Part shown: positions 15,985-23,817 of the stretch, one piece after another | Position numbering within the stretch: the first letter of the stretch is position 1 | Layout: the number at the start of each line of letters is the position of its first letter | Origin: Halieaceae bacterium | Lineage (GTDB): Bacteria; Pseudomonadota; Gammaproteobacteria; Pseudomonadales; Halieaceae | Assembly: GCA_003523185.1 (NCBI GenBank) | Contig: DPGN01000012.1 | Location: forward strand, 14,456-43,366 | Direction of reading: 5' to 3' | DNA length: 28,911 nucleotides | Notes under the pieces: generated by a model | What the model saw: the letters and a program-made list of their open reading frames with translations, nothing else | What the model was told of the DNA's origin: nothing | Database searches by the model: none | Translations under genes and position numbers: made by a program

Positions 15985-16992
15985 CTAAACATCGTAAAAG
16001 TCTCGATACCAATCAACGAAGTTCTTAACGCCATCCGTAATAGTCGTCTTGGGAGAGTACCCTGTCAGCTCCATCAGCAGCGAGGCGTCCGCCCAAGTAG
16101 CAGGCACGTCTCCCGCCTGCATTGGCATCAAGTTACGTTTTGCTTGCTTACCGGTGGCGGCCTCGATGGCCTGAATGAAATCAGTCAACTGAACTGAGTC
16201 ACTGTTCCCGATATTAACCACTCGAAACGGGGCGACAGGTGACAAGCTGTCGCTAGGATAATGTCCCTCAAGATCTCTAGCCGGAACCGCATCTATTAGC
16301 AAAGTTATCGCCTCAACCAAGTCGTCTATGTAAGTGAAATCACGCTTCATATCGCCATAGTTGTAAACGTCGATCTGGGCATCGTTCAACACTGCTTTCG
16401 TGAATTTGAACAATGCCATGTCTGGCCTTCCCCAGGGACCGTATACCGTGAAGAATCGGAACATGGTTATCGGAAGACCATAGAGATGAGCGTAGGAATG
16501 TGCCATCGATTCCGTGGACTTTTTGGTGGCGGCATAAAACGACATCTGGTGATCAGCTTTCACTCTTTCACTATACGGCATAAAAGTATTTGCGCCGTAA
16601 GCTGAACTAGTTGACGCAAGGAGCATGTGCACTGGTGGGTATACTCGCGCAGCCTCTAACAATTCAAACGTCCCAACAATGTTGCTCTCAAGGTAGGACC
16701 GAGGATTTTCAATAGAGTGCCTAACCCCTGCCTGAGCGGCTAAGTGAATAACGGCGTCAGGTCGCTCTTGTTCAAACACGTCTAAAAGGAGACCGGGAGT
16801 CTCAACTCGATCATGTATTGACAGATACCTGTCATTCGCCAACAAACGGGACTCCCGTGCTTCTTTCAAGGACACGTCGTAATAGTTTGACATGCAATCT
16901 ACGCCAACGACACGCCATCCCAACCTCAGGAGAGCATGGCAAACAAATGATCCGATGAAACCGGAACTCCCCGTTACTACAGCTACTTTCAT
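15985..16992 (-). CDS. UDP-glucuronate 4-epimerase-like NAD-dependent epimerase
   Basis: The 335-aa extended SDR protein has GSSGFIGS at 8-15 (NAD-binding GxxGxxG), the STSS stretch at 127-130, and the YxxxK pair Tyr153/Lys157 in FYAATKKSTE. The RDFTYIDDLVEAI segment is typical of sugar-nucleotide epimerases. SNYYDVSLKEARESRL and AAQAGVRHSIENPRSYLESN are characteristic of bacterial UDP-glucuronate 4-epimerases, which make UDP-galacturonate for capsule or O-antigen. SD GGAGG lies four to five bases before the ATG. It is the last minus-strand gene of the locus, separated by 362 bp from the SGNH gene upstream. The alternative, a UDP-glucose 4-epimerase, is less likely from those segments. Confidence 0.85.
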   Translation of the reverse strand: MKVAVVTGSSGFIGSFVCHALLRLGWRVVGVDCMSNYYDVSLKEARESRLLANDRYLSIHDRVETPGLLLDVFEQERPDAVIHLAAQAGVRHSIENPRSYLESNIVGTFELLEAARVYPPVHMLLASTSSAYGANTFMPYSERVKADHQMSFYAATKKSTESMAHSYAHLYGLPITMFRFFTVYGPWGRPDMALFKFTKAVLNDAQIDVYNYGDMKRDFTYIDDLVEAITLLIDAVPARDLEGHYPSDSLSPVAPFRVVNIGNSDSVQLTDFIQAIEAATGKQAKRNLMPMQAGDVPATWADASLLMELTGYSPKTTITDGVKNFVDWYRDFYDV

Positions 16993-17079
16993 AGAACCTC
17001 CAACATAGCAACTAAAGAGTATCTAGCATCATTTGGGTACCATACAAAATCAAATCAGAGTGCAATAACCAAACTCTTA

Positions 17080-17241
17080 CTAGCCCCCGTATTTCGCGGC
17101 CTCATTCCCTTCTTCAGAGATGCTGCTGAAGAACTTCTGCTTCGATACAAAAAACATTTTCGAGTACAACTCAGCCGGGAACCACACGTAAGCGAGGTTA
17201 CCTATGTCGCTCGCCTCACGGAAGTTGGCGCCATAACGGGT
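17080..17241 (-). pseudogene. Coding-like remnant between polysaccharide genes
   Basis: Within the 362-bp gap 16993-17354 one minus-strand frame stays open for 53 codons with a strongly protein-like composition (RYGANFREASDIGNLAY, FPAELYSKMFFVSKQKFF). It ends in a stop at 17080-17082. It begins directly after an in-frame TGA at 17242-17244 and has no credible start codon or ribosome binding site. Stretches just upstream in other frames (ANRANRYRYNEPVM) also look translated. The simplest reading is the C-terminal end of a frameshifted gene. The family is not recognised. Confidence 0.35.
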
Positions 17242-17354
17242 TCATTATAACGATACCTGTTGGCACGATTTGCGTCACATCTTCACATGCTTTGCATGGT
17301 AGTTGAGGCGAGCAAAACACGTATGCTGAAGCAAGACCACGTTCTGCAAGTCGC

Positions 17355-18068
17355 TCAAATTAAATGCGGTTTTATGATTTCACTCATTCGCAAGTATCCG
17401 GCAGGATTAAGGTGCATACCGTCGTAACTTAGAGACGGATCAAGCCCAACATTACTGGATAGCTCCTGCAGTTCCACAAAAGCTGCACCCATGGAGGCTA
17501 CATGCCTGCTAAGCTCGAGATTTAATAGATTAATCTTGCGCACTCGCGCCGCGCCACAGATACTTTTGACACACTGAACGGTGGACAACACCGAAACGTC
17601 GATCCCTTGCGAGGTAAGTTTGTCAATGATGGCTAAGTAGTTGTCAAGAATCTCCGGCACATCACGGCCAGAGTATATATCATTGATGCCCAGCATAATG
17701 ATGACCTTTGTCGGTTTCGACGAGACTATTGCACCGAGTCGAGACAATACAGTAACACTGTCGTCGCCGGGTATTCCCCGATTGGACACCCTAAAACCTG
17801 GATATATGTCCGACCACTCTACTCCTGCGATAAGGCTGTCGCCAAGAAAAACAACGTCAACATACGGGGAGAATTGCTCAAATAGCAAAGCTCTATTGAC
17901 ATGCTCTGGGACGTCAGCCTGCTGATAACCGAGCAGAATAGATAGCCTATATAGGCCCTCATAGGGCGGTATCCGAAAAGCACCCACCCCAACGCCCCAT
18001 AAGAACAAACCAACCGCAAGCGAGTAAGAAAAGAAAAAACGCATGTGGCGCTGTCGCTTTGTGGGCAA
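17355..18068 (-). CDS. SGNH/GDSL-family hydrolase with N-terminal membrane anchor
   Basis: The 237-aa protein carries the four SGNH blocks: FLGDSL (catalytic Ser78), NRGIPGD (Gly98), MLGINDI (Asn129) and YDGMHLNPAGY (Asp216 and His219). A basic N terminus and one hydrophobic segment (SYSLAVGLFLWGVGVGAF) put the catalytic domain outside the inner membrane. In a polysaccharide locus such enzymes remove or transfer acetyl groups on glycans; that role is inferred. The TTG at 18068 is used because GGAG lies nine bases upstream. ATG 18044 has no such site but would start directly at the membrane anchor and is a fair alternative. Confidence 0.8.
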   Translation of the reverse strand: MPTKRQRHMRFFFSYSLAVGLFLWGVGVGAFRIPPYEGLYRLSILLGYQQADVPEHVNRALLFEQFSPYVDVVFLGDSLIAGVEWSDIYPGFRVSNRGIPGDDSVTVLSRLGAIVSSKPTKVIIMLGINDIYSGRDVPEILDNYLAIIDKLTSQGIDVSVLSTVQCVKSICGAARVRKINLLNLELSRHVASMGAAFVELQELSSNVGLDPSLSYDGMHLNPAGYLRMSEIIKPHLI

Positions 18069-18230
18069 GATCTGAAGCTCCGATTAGCTGCGTTTTTTTT
18101 AATCCGCTTTGAATATTATTCATGCGGGGTTAATCCAGCAAGACCACACTAGCCGGCATCGATTAAAGAATACCACCAACCCTGCTGGTACTTTTTGCTG
18201 ATATATCTCCTATCCAAAAAACATAGCGCA

Positions 18231-18878
18231 CTATAACTTAGCACCCAATGTAGCCTTACTCGTGGTTAGGCTGACAGCTGCAACTCCGACCAAAAAAATC
18301 ATTACTCTTAATTTAAAACCGCGAAATAGCATTACCAAATTAATCGTTACTAGGCCTGTGAGTAACGCGGCTGTCGTAGACTCTCGCGTAAATCCTGCAG
18401 ATCGCGTGATTCCCTGGGACCACCACTCGCGAGAAATGGACACCTCACCAAAAGCAGTCGCGAGAAATGTGCCAGTCCACGGGGCATCATACATAAAATC
18501 GTAAATTATCCCGGCCACCGTCGATACAAAAAGGACTGTGAGTAACGGCTTATAGACCTTCGAACGCAGTACAGGGCCCACATCCATGAAATAAGCGATT
18601 AAAAAAGAAATCAAAACAAAAAAAGCAAACAAGCTTGTGTAGACTGTATTAAGTAGCATACCGGCCAAACAATACAGTACGATGAGTATTAGCAGTAACC
18701 ACTTCGAAGGCGGGTGTTGCTTGGTAAGCAGCACATGAATCAAACTGCAAATCGCGAGCAGCTTCGGCAAGTAGACCAATCAAGTCACTCCCATCTCGGA
18801 ACAAACCCACCTAAAGACCCCACCGAAAGCCTCTGTGACAAAAAACAAAATTACAAATGAGGTCGCCAACCAACGCAT
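18231..18878 (-). pseudogene. Wzy-like polysaccharide polymerase, interrupted by an in-frame TGA and 3'-truncated
   Basis: ATG 18878 has GGTGA about seven bases upstream and encodes 32 residues (including LFFVTEAFGGVFRW and CSEMGV) before a TGA at 18780-18782. The same frame then runs on for 182 codons. The join (..EMGVT-stop-LVYLPKLLAICSLI..) reads through without shift, as expected of a single membrane protein. It has repeated hydrophobic segments and the AGFTRESTTAALL and SLTTSKATLG patches seen in O-antigen polymerase/ligase-type proteins. It stops after ~214 codons where such proteins usually have ~400, so the C-terminal half is missing too. It sits directly behind the flippase, the usual place for Wzy. 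Either the gene is dead, or an assembly error or population variant is recorded. Confidence 0.7.
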
Positions 18879-18890
18879 AGAAATTTCACC

Positions 18891-18920
18891 AAGATTTGTA
18901 ACTACGTAGTTGCAAATCTT
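18891..18920. repeat. 30-bp near-perfect palindrome between flippase and polymerase genes
   Basis: The two 15-bp halves (left begins AAGATTTG, centre CTACGTAG) are reverse complements except for one pair of positions, with no spacer. It begins at the flippase stop codon. On the minus strand it ends one or two bases before the GGTGA ribosome binding site of the broken polymerase gene. No T-run follows, so it is not a standard terminator. Confidence 0.8.
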
Positions 18921-20236
18921 TAATTAAAAAAACAGAAACCGCTAGCTCTATGCCTGACCACTTGAAATAAAGAAGGGTCCAAACCCACAACGTTGTTGCA
19001 AGCACGCCACGAAAGAGCATTAAAAGCAAGACTACCAACAAAAAACCCGAGGACCACTGCAAGAACCCCCAACCATGGCACGAGGATAGTCGAAACCAAA
19101 ACATTCAACGTCAACGCTATGGTTAAGTGATGTACCACCAATGATGTATTACCCTGCATGGTTAAAAGAATGCCGACAGGTCCAAAGCCTAAATTAATAC
19201 AGTAGCCGACAATGCCGAACAACAATGGTGTTAATATTGCTTCATATGAAGAGCCAAAAAACAGGCGTATCAATATATCACCCCAAAAAAATAAAATTAA
19301 AAACGCAGTTACGCCGGCCGCGAAGATCGCGCCATAGATTTTAAAAATCTGACTCTGAATTTCACTAAAGCGATGTTTCAGATTAATTTTTGCGAAATCC
19401 GCCTGCAGAAGCACTAACCCCACCATAGCGATCTGCTCAAACACACTGAGCCCCAGAAGCACTAGTCGATATTCCGCAACAGCATCTGGCGCGAGATACC
19501 ACGCCAGTAGAAAGATTCCAATCTGTCTGGTCATTACACCCAAAAACCCAATCGCCATGAAGCTTAGCGAACTCATAATCCATGGAGAATGGAACTTTAC
19601 TTTATAAAACGACTTAGTCTCTGTACCGAACCGACCCAAGAAAATTCCCAGCACTACTATAAATGTCAATGCAGACGATGTTACTCGCAGCAGAAATGCT
19701 CCTTTTTCTGAATAGAAGTCAAGAGCCAAACTTGGCATATAAGCTATCAGTACACCAATCAAAAAAACCAAAGGAAAAAGCAGGACTGATATACACTGAC
19801 CCAGTATAGGAAACCCAAACCCACGTACCATCGACCCAATTACGCTAATAGCTACCATACATATAATGGTCATTATAAAAAGTGGGACGATATCGACCAT
19901 GCTTGGGTCAAAAAACGAAAAATAACCGATTAAGGAACTTGAAATTAATAGGAGCAGGCTGACAGAGCCGCAAAAGCAGTAGAACAATACCTCCTTCACT
20001 TTTTTATTATTTCTATTGCTAAGGGCCTCAGAGATTTCGCGTACAGCAAAGTCCGTGAAGCCCGAAGAAGAAAATACTGTCAATACTGTAATAACTGAAA
20101 CCCAAAGACTGAATATTCCAAATGCACTGACAGACAAGTGTTTGGTCAAGACGATCACAGTAATAATATTGCTTAGAAAGCCAACTCCTTGCACTGTAAA
20201 ACCAGAAGCAATACTACGTAAATTGATATCAGCCAC
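18920..20236 (-). CDS. Wzx-like polysaccharide flippase
   Basis: The 438-aa protein has 12 or more hydrophobic segments and starts like the oligosaccharide flippase (MOP/MVF) family: SGFTVQGVGFLSNIITVIVLTKHLSVSAFGIFSLW. Polar bridges of the FTDFAVREISEA type follow, along with a central helix-rich core. It would move lipid-linked repeat units across the inner membrane. The start is a GTG preceded by AGGTGG. Base composition is AT-rich, with A/T-ending codons common compared with genes left of 15665. It follows the glycosyltransferase-like gene by 39 bp and precedes the broken polymerase. Confidence 0.85.
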   Translation of the reverse strand: MADINLRSIASGFTVQGVGFLSNIITVIVLTKHLSVSAFGIFSLWVSVITVLTVFSSSGFTDFAVREISEALSNRNNKKVKEVLFYCFCGSVSLLLLISSSLIGYFSFFDPSMVDIVPLFIMTIICMVAISVIGSMVRGFGFPILGQCISVLLFPLVFLIGVLIAYMPSLALDFYSEKGAFLLRVTSSALTFIVVLGIFLGRFGTETKSFYKVKFHSPWIMSSLSFMAIGFLGVMTRQIGIFLLAWYLAPDAVAEYRLVLLGLSVFEQIAMVGLVLLQADFAKINLKHRFSEIQSQIFKIYGAIFAAGVTAFLILFFWGDILIRLFFGSSYEAILTPLLFGIVGYCINLGFGPVGILLTMQGNTSLVVHHLTIALTLNVLVSTILVPWLGVLAVVLGFFVGSLAFNALSWRACNNVVGLDPSLFQVVRHRASGFCFFN

Positions 20237-20275
20237 ACACCACCTGTCCGCTAGAGCTTTTTGTAGAAGCCGAAT

Positions 20276-21070
20276 TCAACTTAGCCATCTGGCTAACGTA
20301 TAGTCCATCGGAAAATCCAAGTTAAAACCAAGGTGCCTCATAAGCTTTTGATTGCGTAGATGTTGCAGAGCGGCCTTGTGGGAACTCAACCCAACCGAAT
20401 CAATCAACGCTGGAAGATGATCATAGCAAGTTGCGAATTTACGCATCATGGAGGAGTCAGCGGCGAACCAAAAGTCGTGAAGACCCTCGGAATCATAAGG
20501 AAAACCCTTCCGTCCTTTAAACTTATATTTATGGCCGAGGGATACATCAATTTCACTGACCTCATACCCGTCATCATCATAACATTTCGCCCAACCCCCG
20601 CAGGTAAACTCCTCATTAGGAAGCGCGGAAAGGTCAAGCGGTTTTCGCAACAGCATATCGAATCTGGTAACAACCACGCGGCTATACTCAAAACCATAGT
20701 CATTGGCATACGAAAAAGCCAAATCAGTAGACCGTTTAAAACTATACCAACGGCTAAATATTGCATTGCGGCGATTTCTATGATTTTGTCCGAATAAGAA
20801 TTTTCGTCTCCAATGCTTCAAGTCATCAACCACTGAATTTTTATGGAAAATAATTGAAGATTGAACTTCACTTTTAATAGGTTGATATATCTGCAACAGC
20901 TCATGTATTTGTGGATGCTTCCATGTGTGAAAAAAAAGATCACAATCATTAAATTCTATTAAATTAGATTTCAAAGATTTTGCCACCTCAGAAATGTCAA
21001 CACCAGCCTCCAGAGTCTTGTCAGTGAAGCCATCAGAGAGGCCATGTAAGCACACCGCGTATTTCTTCAT
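20276..21070 (-). CDS. Glycosyltransferase-like protein of unknown family
   Basis: ATG 21070 has GAGG six bases upstream, giving 264 aa from MKKYAVCLHGLSDGF; the longer frame to 21169 is not needed. Features are an early beta strand (YAVCLHGL), CDLFFHTWKHPQI, and VVVTRFDMLLRKPLDLSALP, where TRFDML resembles the metal-binding R-x-D region of GT-A-like enzymes. GLHDFWFAAD lies near the C terminus. This layout recurs in uncharacterised capsule and LPS proteins whose N termini read like '(A/V)xCLHGxxDG' and 'D(L/I)FxHTW'. It would add a sugar on the cytoplasmic face. There is no membrane segment. It is the first gene of the minus-strand group. Confidence 0.5.
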   Translation of the reverse strand: MKKYAVCLHGLSDGFTDKTLEAGVDISEVAKSLKSNLIEFNDCDLFFHTWKHPQIHELLQIYQPIKSEVQSSIIFHKNSVVDDLKHWRRKFLFGQNHRNRRNAIFSRWYSFKRSTDLAFSYANDYGFEYSRVVVTRFDMLLRKPLDLSALPNEEFTCGGWAKCYDDDGYEVSEIDVSLGHKYKFKGRKGFPYDSEGLHDFWFAADSSMMRKFATCYDHLPALIDSVGLSSHKAALQHLRNQKLMRHLGFNLDFPMDYTLARWLS

Positions 21071-21910
21071 AAGATACCTCATCAACTTAAGCCTATCTTT
21101 TGCAAGGTTACGGACGCCTCTATTTTGAGTAAAGACGTCATACGTAAACAAACAAAGCATTGCACACACCTTTCACGTGAGAACACCAAAACAATGGAAT
21201 AGCATCATATAGAAATCCGTGGTGCGCTGCATTCAACGTTCGTGTGACAACTTCGGAGTGAGCGGCGGCACCTCGTTGGTCGCACATGCTTCGTGAGGGA
21301 GGTTTCGACTCAGCATCGAGGGTCGCGACTCCCAACGCCCAATCGCTCCGATGTTTTTGGGACACATAACTGGGGCGAGGCGCCGGCGCAATGTGAATGC
21401 GATATCGTTACTCGTCGCGGCGAAAATGGTCTGGAGTGGTTGAGATTTAAAGTTAGGGGTCGTTTTTTTAATTTAAGTTTAGCGCTGTACATTAGCGTGA
21501 CGAGGTCGTAAGCATATCAGTAAATTTGCGTAAAAATAGCACGATGTTCATTTTACGGCATTGTGGTCGTCCAATGGTATGGTAATGTTGCAAGGTAACT
21601 AGACGGACTCCGAGACCGATGCCAGCGCCCGAAATGAATACCGATAGCCTGGGTACACAGAGGTAAGGTGTTTTGTTCAGGTGTAATTGGTGCAACTTCT
21701 CAAAGCATCGTTACACCACCATTGATGAGAAGCAACGGGGCGAGTCTGTCGGTTTTGCATCAAGCCAGAGAAATATTCGGAGGCTTTATTGGCGGTCGAA
21801 TGTGCGTCAGTTACACGCAGTGAAGTCACGAACTTAAATATATATGTACAGAACGGAACGCGAAACTTTAACCCACAGTTATATTCATGGACGCGAGTAA
21901 TAATTGATTT
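21071..21910. other. Long divergent intergenic region in the polysaccharide locus
   Basis: This 840-bp region separates the minus-strand flippase group from the plus-strand kinase operon and should hold promoters for both. Short open frames here lack ribosome binding sites and protein-like composition. A spaced inverted repeat CGTAAAA / TTTTACG lies at 21529-21535 and 21551-21557. AT-rich stretches near 21830-21910 could hold the plus-strand promoter. I see no tRNA, insertion sequence or long RNA element. Confidence 0.4.
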
Positions 21911-22807
21911 ATGTCTCAGAGTAAGGTGTTAGGTTCCAAAGTGATGGGCTTGGATTTTGATGTAAGCGTTTGCGCCCAATCGAAGGTCGTGAAAGATTTG
22001 GATCAGGCGCACTCTGGCGCTACGCTCGATTTGCGGTTGCACAAAGGGCAAATATTGGTCTGTAAGCGTATGCCCGCGACAGATCGCAGTTGGAGATGTC
22101 TTAAAAAGCAGAAGGAGTTCTTGCCACTTGACAAGGTTAGCGCAGTAGAAGTTCTTAGCAGCAACGCTGTAAGTGGAGAAGTAGAAGTACTGATGCCTCT
22201 CACCAGAGGTGTTGTCGGCGTAGAGTATATCACTTCTTTGTCTGTAGAAGAGGTTAACAGCTTCAGTAGTGCGCTATCTTCGTTGTTGCTTAGATCCCAG
22301 AATGAAGCGATTCATTCTTCCTCTCAGCACCACCTAATCACAGCGAAAATCGAAGAGTTGCGTGCAAACCATACCGTTCCAAAATCGTACCGACTTCTAC
22401 TCAAGCATTTAGACCTAAAAATAAAGACTATTCCGTCCTTTCGTATCGGAACTTGCCACGGCGATTTGACTCTCGGGAATATGATCTTCGAGAAAGACAC
22501 GGGCAGGCTTCAATTAATTGACTTTTTAGACACATACATTGAGTCCCCTTTGATAGATTTGGCCAAGTTAGAACAAGATCTCGTGTTTGGCTGGTCAAGT
22601 AGGTACGAAAATCCGGAGGTAAGGCTGCGAGCAAAAATTTTTGGGGCACATGTCTTCGATACGATAAAGATCTTAGATGCTCAAGATGAAAAGTTATTTA
22701 ACATCATTCGCGTGTTAAATACGCTGAGGATTTTGCCATATTGTAAAGATTCTACTACTGAGGAGTGGGTGCGCTTTGTTGTTACCCAACAGGAGCAAAT
22801 ATTATGA
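21911..22807 (+). CDS. APH-type small-molecule kinase in a polysaccharide operon
   Basis: The 298-aa protein carries the catalytic motifs of the aminoglycoside/choline kinase fold: CHGDLTLGN (His183, Asp185, Asn190) and IDFLD (Asp204 and Asp207) for metal, then SPLIDLAKLEQDL. The N-terminal lobe has a candidate ATP lysine in LVCKRMPA (~50). In this setting the substrate is probably a sugar or polyol, giving the phosphate that the operon's nucleotidyltransferase would activate. Antibiotic resistance is unlikely from context. It is the first gene of a three-gene operon and its stop overlaps the next start (ATGA). The ATG has only a weak ribosome binding site. Confidence 0.7.
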   Translation: MSQSKVLGSKVMGLDFDVSVCAQSKVVKDLDQAHSGATLDLRLHKGQILVCKRMPATDRSWRCLKKQKEFLPLDKVSAVEVLSSNAVSGEVEVLMPLTRGVVGVEYITSLSVEEVNSFSSALSSLLLRSQNEAIHSSSQHHLITAKIEELRANHTVPKSYRLLLKHLDLKIKTIPSFRIGTCHGDLTLGNMIFEKDTGRLQLIDFLDTYIESPLIDLAKLEQDLVFGWSSRYENPEVRLRAKIFGAHVFDTIKILDAQDEKLFNIIRVLNTLRILPYCKDSTTEEWVRFVVTQQEQIL

Positions 22808-23817
22808 AAGTGCTTATTACGGGAGTATGCGGATTCGTGGGATCTTCACTAGCTAGGACGCTTGTTGACAGGGGTTTCTCCGTTGTCGGTGTCGATGACC
22901 TGAGCTTCGGCGCGATGTCACGGTTATCCGACTTCATAGATAAGATCGAGTTCCATAACGTTCCATTCGAAATATATTCTGATAAGAAACACGATGATAT
23001 TGATGCACTGATTAACTGCGCTGCGGTAGCGCCTTTGCCCGAGAACCAACGAGATCATTACAGATGCTTACGACTTAATGTTGCACTTTGCGGCGCAGTG
23101 ATTGATTTCTGCACGTTAAACGGCATCAAAAAAATAATCCACTTTAGTTCTTCTGCTGTTTACGAAAATGGACCAAGCTCAATAACCCATAAGCGCCCCG
23201 CTTATGAGTCCGATTTACTAGAGCCACGTCTTGCTTACCCTGTGTCCAAATACCTGTCGGAAGAGTACCTAAGAACTCAGGCAGAAAGTTACGGTTTGGA
23301 GGTCTACGCGCTCAGGCTATTTAATCTATACGGCCCACATCAAGACTACTTCCGAAAGCAACCGCCGCTCATTGGCTACCTAATTCGATCACTATTACGA
23401 GGTGAGCCAGTCGATTTATTTGCATCTGAAGGAGCGCGCCGTGACTATATATACATTGACGATCTGTTAGAGCTACTAGTCATTCTTTTTGAGACCGACG
23501 GTAACCAGGGATTCGTACCCCTTAATGTGGGAAGTGGTAAATGTTACAGCGTCTATGACATTTTAACAGAACTCGAGAATGTTCTCGAGACGAAAGCCCG
23601 AGTATCCAAAGGTGATTCAGGACAGTTTTGGATAAATTACCCCGAGCTTTTTGACCGAAAAATTCCATTAAGTACGGATTTGGTGCGCAGAGAAGTAGAG
23701 AAAAAAGCCATATCCGATATCTCGAGAGTACACAAACTAGCAGGATGGGCGCCAAAAATATCTATGCGTGAGGGCCTGCGTAAGTGTGCTGAATTTGCTA
23801 GAGAGGTAGTGTTGTGA
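22804..23817 (+). CDS. NAD-dependent sugar-nucleotide epimerase/dehydratase (extended SDR)
   Basis: ATG 22804 has AGGAG seven bases upstream and overlaps the kinase stop. The 337-aa protein shows GVCGFVG (7-13) for NAD, the HFSSSAVY strand (113-120), the YxxxK pair Tyr145/Lys149 in YPVSKYLSEEY, and RLFNLYGPHQ. RRDYIYIDDL and LNVGSGKCYSV follow in the usual family order. It would epimerise, dehydrate or reduce a nucleotide-linked sugar; the reaction cannot be fixed from motifs. Its stop overlaps the GTG of the next gene. Base use is AT-rich, like the flippase. Confidence 0.85.
   Translation: MKVLITGVCGFVGSSLARTLVDRGFSVVGVDDLSFGAMSRLSDFIDKIEFHNVPFEIYSDKKHDDIDALINCAAVAPLPENQRDHYRCLRLNVALCGAVIDFCTLNGIKKIIHFSSSAVYENGPSSITHKRPAYESDLLEPRLAYPVSKYLSEEYLRTQAESYGLEVYALRLFNLYGPHQDYFRKQPPLIGYLIRSLLRGEPVDLFASEGARRDYIYIDDLLELLVILFETDGNQGFVPLNVGSGKCYSVYDILTELENVLETKARVSKGDSGQFWINYPELFDRKIPLSTDLVRREVEKKAISDISRVHKLAGWAPKISMREGLRKCAEFAREVVL

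Noticed and set aside
18780..18782. TGA in the polymerase frame read as selenocysteine
   Set aside because: No selenoprotein family is involved and no SECIS-like stem-loop was recognised directly after it; nonsense mutation is simpler.
21770..21830. Possible ops/JUMPstart element (GGCGGTCGAATGTG) before the plus-strand sugar operon
   Set aside because: Only the first six bases match the ops core GGCGGTAGCGT, which is too little to claim RfaH control.
21911..22807. Aminoglycoside resistance phosphotransferase
   Set aside because: The fold is right, but operon overlap with sugar-nucleotide enzymes points to a biosynthetic kinase.
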